From Pseudomonadota bacterium (GTDB lineage: Bacteria > Pseudomonadota > Gammaproteobacteria > Xanthomonadales > Xanthomonadaceae), in NCBI GenBank assembly GCA_023425225.1, contig JAFADB010000035.1:1-9916 (forward strand): a stretch of 9,916 bases of DNA. Reading direction: 5' to 3'. Below the pieces are notes generated by a model, which searched no databases, was not told where the DNA came from, and saw only the letters and a program-made list of their open reading frames with translations. Positions 4,395-9,916 of this stretch are shown in pieces (the stretch's first letter is position 1; the number at the start of each line of letters is the position of its first letter). The translations under genes and the position numbers were made by a program.

Positions 4395-6512
4395 ATGTCC
4401 GCCGTCTCCCCGTCGATCCCGTCGCTGCAGGCCCTGCCGGTCCGTTCGATTCCCCGTCCGCGCAGCAAGCCGCTGTACCTGCTCAGCCTGTGGCTGGTCA
4501 CCGCGCTGTGCCTGCTGATGCCGTTGCTCTACCTGGGCCTGATCGCCGGCCTGGGATGGCTGGAATACCGGTACTACACGGAGTGGGTGCCGGAGATGCG
4601 GCCCAGCCGCTTCATCTGGGGGCGCATCGTGGCGTGGACCCTGCCGGGCTTCGTCGGCGGCATCCTGATCCTGTTCCTGCTCAAGCCGCTGTTCGCCCCG
4701 CGCGACGACGGGCCCGACGAGGTGGAACTCGGCGAAGGCGAGGAACCCGAGCTGGTCCGAAACATCCATGCGCTGTGCGCGGCCATGGGCATCCGCCCGC
4801 CGGCCGCGATCCGCCTGAGCCACCAGGTCAATGCCTGGGTGCAGTTCGATCGCGGTCCGCGCGGGTTCTTCGGCGGCGCGCGCGTGTTGACCATCGGCCT
4901 GCCGCTGGTGGCCGGGCTGCAGGCGCAGCAGTTCGTGGGGGTGCTGGCGCACGAGTTCGGGCATTTCGCCCAGGGCGCCGGAATGCGCTGTTCCCAGGTG
5001 ATCAACGGCGTCAATCGGTGGCTGTGGTCGCGCGGCTACCAGCACGACGAATGGGATGTGCGCCTCGATCGCTGGGGGCGCGACGAGGACAACGGAATCT
5101 TCGCCGTGGCCGCCTGGATCGCGCGGGGATGCCTGTGGCTGACCCGGGGCCTGATGCGGCTCCTGTTCCAGATCAGCTTCAGGATCAGCCGCAAGCTTTC
5201 CCAGGAGATGGAATTCGACGCCGACCGCTACGAGGCCACGGTGGCCGGCAGCGACTGTTTCCGCGGCACGGCGCTGCAGATGCGCGCGCTCATGCGCGCC
5301 TACGGGATGGCGAACCGGCAGGGCGCACGCGCCTGGCGCGAAGGCAAGCTGGCGGCGGACCTGTCCGAGGCGGTCCTGGACCAGTTGCAGAAGCTGCGCA
5401 AGCAGGACTGGGCGGACCTGGAGCTGGAACTGCAGGCCGACGACCAGACCCGCTACTGGGACACCCATCCGGCCGACATCGAACGGATCGCTAACGCCGA
5501 GCGCCTGCAGTGCGCGGGCCTGTTCCTGGATCCGCGGCCGGCGCGCGAGATGTTCCGCGATTTCGCCGGTTTGTCCCGACGCGTCACCGAGCAGTTCTAT
5601 CGCGGCATGGGGCTGGAGTTCGGCCAGCGCAACCTGGTGAGCACCCGGTCGGTGCTGGAGATGGGCCGGCTTCCCGACGAACTGGCGGGGAGCTGGCGGC
5701 GCTATGGCGCCGGCATGCTGGGCGAGAGCGCACTGCTGTCTCCGCAGGACGCCTCCGTTGCACCGTTCGCGGCATTGGACTGGCAGGGTTGCGTGGACGA
5801 ACTGCGCAGATTGCTGCCCGAGGCCTCGGGGCTGTGGACGCGCCTGGAGCGCCGGCAGGCGCGCCGCCGCGAAATCGCCGCCTGGATCGCACTGCTGGAC
5901 CTGGGCGTCGATTTCAGCATGCCCGACGGCAAGGCGCCGGACGGCGTCGCCCTGCGCGGCGAGTTTGCCGACGACGAGGATTCGGCCGACGCCCGTTTGG
6001 CGCAGAAGATCTGCGTCATGTTCGCGCGCCGCCTGCAACTGGCCATCGCGTCGATGGAAGGGCCGGCGCGCGAGCACGCCGAAGCGCAATGGCGGCTGCT
6101 GCAGGTGCTGCACGACTACTCCCGCAGGTTCGCGCCACTCGTGCTGATCGGCCATGCCTGCCTGCCGTTGCGCCGGGGCCTGCACGGCGGCGAGCCGCAG
6201 CTGCGCGAATGGCTGGAACAGCGCGCGGCCCGTTATCGCGGCGGGATGGCGGACCTGCTGGCCGAGGCGGACCAGGTGGCCCTGGACGATGCGCAGAGCC
6301 TGGGCAAGCACCTGCGCAACCAGTGCGGGCACCTGTCCAGCGCCGGCGACGACCCGATGGAGTTCATCCGCGTGACCCTGCCGATGGACGACGTCCTGCG
6401 GCGCCTGGCGCGGCGCACGCTGGCGGAACTGGCGGCAGGGGCCGACAGGCAGGAGTCGCTGCACGGCATTCGCCCGATCCGGCTGCTGGACTTCAAGCCG
6501 ACCCCGTCCTGA
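4395..6512 (+). CDS. Membrane-associated M48 family zinc metallopeptidase
   Basis: Zinc endopeptidase of the HtpX/Ste24 clan, probably in the inner membrane with its active site at the cytoplasmic face; 705 residues. After a short Pro/Ser-rich N-terminus there are two hydrophobic segments at about 27-56 and 78-100. The zinc-binding HEFGH is at 186-190 and the third ligand is Glu273 in EFDAD (273-277), whose Asp277 is also conserved. DTHPADIERI at about 356-365 matches the HP-x-x-x-RI element that closes many M48 domains. A third hydrophobic stretch (about 233-262) lies between the motifs, as in HtpX-like enzymes. Residues about 366-705 are charged and probably helical, and I recognise no domain there. 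The protein is over twice the length of HtpX (about 290 residues). It appears monocistronic, with its own promoter after the rplI terminator. Peptidase family is firm; substrate and cell role are unknown. Confidence 0.92.
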   Translation: MSAVSPSIPSLQALPVRSIPRPRSKPLYLLSLWLVTALCLLMPLLYLGLIAGLGWLEYRYYTEWVPEMRPSRFIWGRIVAWTLPGFVGGILILFLLKPLFAPRDDGPDEVELGEGEEPELVRNIHALCAAMGIRPPAAIRLSHQVNAWVQFDRGPRGFFGGARVLTIGLPLVAGLQAQQFVGVLAHEFGHFAQGAGMRCSQVINGVNRWLWSRGYQHDEWDVRLDRWGRDEDNGIFAVAAWIARGCLWLTRGLMRLLFQISFRISRKLSQEMEFDADRYEATVAGSDCFRGTALQMRALMRAYGMANRQGARAWREGKLAADLSEAVLDQLQKLRKQDWADLELELQADDQTRYWDTHPADIERIANAERLQCAGLFLDPRPAREMFRDFAGLSRRVTEQFYRGMGLEFGQRNLVSTRSVLEMGRLPDELAGSWRRYGAGMLGESALLSPQDASVAPFAALDWQGCVDELRRLLPEASGLWTRLERRQARRREIAAWIALLDLGVDFSMPDGKAPDGVALRGEFADDEDSADARLAQKICVMFARRLQLAIASMEGPAREHAEAQWRLLQVLHDYSRRFAPLVLIGHACLPLRRGLHGGEPQLREWLEQRAARYRGGMADLLAEADQVALDDAQSLGKHLRNQCGHLSSAGDDPMEFIRVTLPMDDVLRRLARRTLAELAAGADRQESLHGIRPIRLLDFKPTPS

Positions 6513-6573
6513 TGTGCCCCGGCGGCGCCTCGCGTGCTCAGGAGCCGTCAGGGTGCCGGCGGAGGGCTGCCGC

Positions 6574-6579
6574 TATACT
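6574..6579 (+). promoter_or_regulatory. Candidate -10 box of the smc promoter
   Basis: TATACT matches the -10 consensus 5/6 and is the only A/T-rich hexamer of this kind in the 193-nt gap before smc. I see no good -35 box at the right distance. A start near 6586 would give a leader of about 120 nt. No intrinsic terminator for the peptidase gene is visible in 6513-6573. Confidence 0.45.
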
Positions 6580-6664
6580 CGTTCGCCACGATTGGAGGTG
6601 CCGGTCCTGCGCGAGTCCCGAGGCGAGCGGCAGGCCGGACCTCGACCCGATTCCACATTGGTGA

Positions 6665-6687
6665 CGCGGTCGGCTGTGCCGACCGTG
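6665..6687 (+). promoter_or_regulatory. Hairpin in the smc leader
   Basis: CGGTCGGC (6667-6674) and GCCGACCG (6678-6685) are perfectly complementary around a 3-nt loop. A G-U pair and a C-G pair extend the stem to 10 bp. It ends 18 nt before the smc ATG and 2 nt before the AGGA at 6690-6693. No T-run follows, so it is not a terminator; it may influence ribosome access or be incidental in GC-rich DNA. Confidence 0.45.
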
Positions 6688-6705
6688 CCAGGAACCGCCC
6701 GCCAC

Positions 6706-9700
6706 ATGCGCCTGTCCACGATCAAGCTGTCCGGTTTCAAGTCGTTCGTCGATCCGACCACGCTGCACCTGCCCACCAACATGACCGGCGTGGTCGGTCC
6801 CAACGGCTGCGGCAAGTCCAACATCATCGACGCGGTGCGCTGGGTGATGGGCGAGAGCTCGGCCAGCCGCCTGCGCGGCGATTCGCTGACCGACGTGATC
6901 TTCTCCGGCTCCTCGGCGCGCAAGCCGGTGTCGCAGGCCACGGTGGAGCTGATCTTCGACAACTCCGACCACACCATCAGCGGCGAGTACGCCACCTACA
7001 ACGAGATCTCGGTCAAGCGCCTGGTCAGCCGCGACGGCAACAGTGCCTACTACCTCAACGGCACCAAGTGCCGCCGCCGCGACATCACCGACCTGTTCCT
7101 GGGCACCGGCCTGGGCCCGCGCAGCTACTCGATCATCGAGCAGGGGATGATCAGCCAGATCATCGAGGCGCGGCCCGAGGACCTGCGCGTGTACCTGGAG
7201 GAGGCCGCCGGCATCTCCAAGTACAAGGAGCGGCGCAAGGAGACCGAGAACCGCATCCGCCATACCCGCGAGAACCTGGACCGCCTGGGCGACCTGCGCG
7301 AGGAGATCACCAAGCAGCTGGCGCACCTGCAGCGGCAGGCGCGGCAGGCCGAGCAGTACCAGGCGCTGCAGGAAGAGCGCAAGGTCAAGGATGCCGAGTG
7401 GAAGGCGCTGGAGTACCGCGGCCTGGACGGCCGGCTGCAGGGGCTGCGCGAGGCGCTGGGCCGCGAGGAGACCCGGCTGCAGCAGCTGATCGCCGAGCAG
7501 CGCGAGGCCGAGAGCCGGATCGAGACCGGGCGCGTGCGCCGCGAGGAGGCGGCCGAGGCGCTGGCCAAGGCGCAGGCCGAGGTCTACCAGGTCGGCGGCA
7601 CGCTGGCGCGCATCGAGCAGCAGATCCAGCACCAGCGCGAGATGTCGCAGCGCGTGCACAGGGCGCACCAGGAGGCGCAGGTGCAACTGGGCGAGCTCGC
7701 GCGCGACATCGGCGGCGACGAGGCGCGGCTGGCGGCGCTGCGCGAGTCGGTGGAAACCGCGGAGCCGCAACTGCAGCAGCTGCAGGAAGACAACGAATTC
7801 AGGCAGGAGGCGCTGCGCGAGGCCGAACAGCGCCTGGCCGACTGGCAGCAGCGCTGGGAGAGCCACTCGCGCGGCACCGCCGAGACCTCGCGCGCGGGCG
7901 AGGTCGAGCGCACCCGCGTGGACTACCTGGACCGGCAGATCCTCGAGGCTGACCGCCGCCGCGAGGCGTTGCAGGCCGAGCGCGCCGGGCTGGACCTGGA
8001 AGCGCTGGCCGAGAGCTTCGAGCAGGTGCAACTGCAGCACGAGACGCAGAAGGCCGCGCTGGATGGCCTCAACGAGCAGGTCGAGGCGCGCCGGGAGGCG
8101 GTGGCCGCGCTGCAGGAACAGCAGCGCGGAGCGCAGGCGGAGCTGGCCGAGGTACGCAAGCAGGCGCAGACCGCGCGAGGACGGCTGTCCTCGCTGGAGA
8201 CCCTGCAGCAGGCCGCGCTGGGCCAGGAGCAGGGCGCGGCGGTGGCCTGGCTCAAGGCGCACGGGCTGGACTCGTCCGCGCGGGTGGGCGAGCGCATCGA
8301 GGTCGAGGCCGGCTGGGAGAACGCGGTCGAAAGCGCGCTGGGGCAGCTGATCGAGGGCGTGCTGGTCGACGATCCCGCGGCGCTGGTGGACGCGCTGGGC
8401 GAGCTGGGCGAAGGCCGCATCGCGCTGGTGTCGGCCGGGCAGGGCGAAGCCGGGTTCGCGCCGACCTCGCTGGCCGCCAAGGTGCGCGGCCCGATCGCCA
8501 TCCGCCGCCTGCTGGCGCGGCTGCACGGCGCCGAGGACCTTGCCGCCGCGCGCGAACTGCAGCGCAGCCTGGGCGAGGGCGACTCGGTCATCACCCGCGG
8601 CGGCGAGCGCCTGGGCGAGGGCTGGGTGCGGGTGTCGCGTTCGGGCGCGGCCAGGCAGGGCGCGCTGCTGCGCGAGCGCGAGATCCAGGCGCTGCGCGGC
8701 CAGATCGAGGAATTGCAGGAGCGCGAGGCGGAGCTGGAACAAAACCTGGCCGGTTTGCGCGACCAGGCGCTGGCGGCCGAGCAGCAGCGCGAGGAGGCCC
8801 AGCGCCAGTTGTACCTGGCGCACCGCAGCGTATCCGAGCTGGCCGGCCAGCTGCAGAGCCAGCAGGGCAAGCTGGATTCGGCCCGCAGCCGCATCGAGCG
8901 CATCGAATCGGAACTGGCGCAGCTGGCCGAAACCCTGGACGCCAGCCGCGAACAGGCGCGCGAGGCACGCTCGCGGCTGGCCGACGCGGTCGATCAGATG
9001 GGCGACCTGGAGACACAGCGGCAGGCGCTGGAAGGCGAGCGCCGCCAGCTCACCGAGGCGCGCGACCTGTCGCGCGATGCCGCGCGCCGGGCGCGCGAGG
9101 CCACCCATGCGCTGGCGTTGACGCTGGAATCGCAGCGCACGCAGATTTCCTCGCTGAGCCAGTCGCTGGAACGCATGACTCACCAGCGCAGCCAGCTGGA
9201 AAGCCGCCTCGGAGACCTGTCGCTGCAGCTCAGCGAAGGCGACTCGCCGGTCGACGAGCTGGAGAACCAGCGCCAGGTCGCATTGGGCGAGCGCGTGCGC
9301 ACCGAGCGCGTGCTCGGCGAGGCGCGCACCCTGGTCGATGGCATCGACCACGAACTGCGCGGGCTGGAGCATACCCGCCAGCAGCGTGACGAGCAGGCGC
9401 TGGCGCAGCGCGAGCGCATCGCCCAGCGCCGCCTCGACCAGCAGGCACTGGTGCTCAGCGCCGAACAGCTGTCGGCGGCCGTGGCAAAGGCCGGCTTCGT
9501 GCTCGACGATGTGGTCAACACGCTGCCCGAGCAGGCCGACGTCGGCGAATGGGAACAGGCGGTGGCGCAGATCGATGCCCGCATGCGGCGGCTGGAACCG
9601 GTCAACCTGGCGGCGATCAGCGAGTACGGCGAGGCGTCGCAGCGTGCCGAGTACCTGGAGGCGCAGAACCTCGACCTGACCCATGCCCTGGAGACGCTCG

Positions 9701-9916
9701 AGGACGCCATCCGCAAGATCGACCGCGAGACCCGCGGCCGCTTCAAGGACACCTTCGACCGGGTCAATTCCGGCGTGCAGGCGCTGTACCCGCGCCTGTT
9801 CGGCGGCGGCCACGCCTACCTGGAGCTGACCGGCGAGGACCTGCTCGACACCGGCGTGGCGATCATGGCGCGGCCGCCGGGCAAGCGCGTGTCCAGCATC
9901 TCGCTGCTGTCCGGCG
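6706..9916 (+). CDS. smc: Chromosome segregation ATPase SMC (3' end missing)
   Basis: Core ATPase of the SMC-ScpAB condensin, which organises and segregates the chromosome. The window holds 1070 codons; the family is usually about 1170 residues. The N-terminal ATPase lobe starts MRLSTIKLSGFKSFVDP, with Walker A GPNGCGKSN at 31-39, LRGDSLTDVIF at about 56-66, and QGMISQIIEA from residue 146 followed by YLEEAAGISKYKERR. A long Gln/Glu/Arg/Ala coiled coil runs to about 505, the hinge spans about 506-650 with conserved-looking GWENAVESALGQ, and the return coiled coil runs to about 950. The C-terminal lobe begins around LEPVNLAAI (966 on). The sequence ends within the ABC signature at SLLSG (1066-1070), so Walker B is outside. 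The ATG at 6706 fits the family N-terminus; in-frame GTGs upstream (6661, 6676, 6685) are not needed. AGGA lies 12 nt upstream, a rather long spacing. No frameshift or internal stop is seen. Confidence 0.97.
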   Translation, partial: MRLSTIKLSGFKSFVDPTTLHLPTNMTGVVGPNGCGKSNIIDAVRWVMGESSASRLRGDSLTDVIFSGSSARKPVSQATVELIFDNSDHTISGEYATYNEISVKRLVSRDGNSAYYLNGTKCRRRDITDLFLGTGLGPRSYSIIEQGMISQIIEARPEDLRVYLEEAAGISKYKERRKETENRIRHTRENLDRLGDLREEITKQLAHLQRQARQAEQYQALQEERKVKDAEWKALEYRGLDGRLQGLREALGREETRLQQLIAEQREAESRIETGRVRREEAAEALAKAQAEVYQVGGTLARIEQQIQHQREMSQRVHRAHQEAQVQLGELARDIGGDEARLAALRESVETAEPQLQQLQEDNEFRQEALREAEQRLADWQQRWESHSRGTAETSRAGEVERTRVDYLDRQILEADRRREALQAERAGLDLEALAESFEQVQLQHETQKAALDGLNEQVEARREAVAALQEQQRGAQAELAEVRKQAQTARGRLSSLETLQQAALGQEQGAAVAWLKAHGLDSSARVGERIEVEAGWENAVESALGQLIEGVLVDDPAALVDALGELGEGRIALVSAGQGEAGFAPTSLAAKVRGPIAIRRLLARLHGAEDLAAARELQRSLGEGDSVITRGGERLGEGWVRVSRSGAARQGALLREREIQALRGQIEELQEREAELEQNLAGLRDQALAAEQQREEAQRQLYLAHRSVSELAGQLQSQQGKLDSARSRIERIESELAQLAETLDASREQAREARSRLADAVDQMGDLETQRQALEGERRQLTEARDLSRDAARRAREATHALALTLESQRTQISSLSQSLERMTHQRSQLESRLGDLSLQLSEGDSPVDELENQRQVALGERVRTERVLGEARTLVDGIDHELRGLEHTRQQRDEQALAQRERIAQRRLDQQALVLSAEQLSAAVAKAGFVLDDVVNTLPEQADVGEWEQAVAQIDARMRRLEPVNLAAISEYGEASQRAEYLEAQNLDLTHALETLEDAIRKIDRETRGRFKDTFDRVNSGVQALYPRLFGGGHAYLELTGEDLLDTGVAIMARPPGKRVSSISLLSG

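Noticed and set aside
4308..6464. A 718-codon - strand open frame opposite the M48 peptidase
   Set aside because: Its Arg/Gln/Ala/His-rich composition has no recognisable motif. The + strand gene has catalytic motifs, a Shine-Dalgarno and a promoter.
6534..7952. A 472-codon + strand open frame overlapping the smc start
   Set aside because: It is an alternative frame of smc, rich in Arg/Gly/Ala/Pro. The true frame shows Walker A and the SMC N-terminus.
6538..9813. A 1091-codon open frame on the - strand opposite smc
   Set aside because: It mirrors the smc codons. The product is a low-complexity Leu/Ala/Gln/Arg string with no domain, as expected antisense to a GC-rich coiled-coil gene.
1..9916. 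CRISPR arrays, insertion sequences, phage genes, tRNAs or a toxin-antitoxin pair
   Set aside because: No spaced direct repeats, transposase motifs, terminal inverted repeats or tRNA-like cloverleafs were seen. Composition is uniform along the window.

Overview
The window is high-GC chromosomal DNA that reads like a gammaproteobacterium of the Xanthomonadaceae/Lysobacteraceae (Xanthomonas, Stenotrophomonas, Lysobacter or Luteimonas type). This rests on codons with a strong G/C third position, the gene order rpsF-rpsR-rplI without priB, a classical SMC protein rather than MukB, and the wording of the IscA-like and S6 proteins. The genus is inference. I see no mobile element, CRISPR array, tRNA or rRNA, and most of the window is ordinary core genome.

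Layout: (1) 1-320, + strand: the 3' part of an A-type iron-sulfur carrier (IscA/HesB family). (2) 321-419: a short convergent spacer with two long inverted repeats. (3) 420-2477, - strand: a Zn-dependent medium-chain alcohol dehydrogenase followed by a CHAD-domain protein. The dehydrogenase frame stops early, and the missing family C-terminus is readable just past the stop in another frame (1313-1345), so this copy carries an apparent one-base frameshift. (4) 2478-2911: a 434-nt divergent spacer holding the control region of the ribosomal genes, with a UUCG hairpin just before rpsF that may be an S6:S18 autoregulatory leader. (5) 2912-4260: rpsF, rpsR and rplI, with hairpins between rpsR and rplI and a strong intrinsic terminator after rplI. 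(6) 4307-6512: a promoter and a two-membrane-segment M48 metallopeptidase with a 340-residue C-terminal region I cannot assign. (7) 6513-9916: a leader with a -10 box and a hairpin, then smc, cut by the window end about 100 residues before its expected C-terminus.

Functionally, the rpsF-rpsR-rplI block makes three ribosomal proteins, and S6 and S18 form a pair in the 30S platform. smc encodes the chromosome condensin ATPase. The peptidase is probably an inner-membrane quality-control or processing enzyme, and the CHAD protein probably binds polyphosphate. The dehydrogenase belongs to the formaldehyde/threonine dehydrogenase-like group, substrate unknown. No pathway links these neighbours and I found no convincing new multi-gene system. 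The points most worth a second look are the dehydrogenase frameshift, the rpsF leader, the structured spacers and the peptidase C-terminal region.
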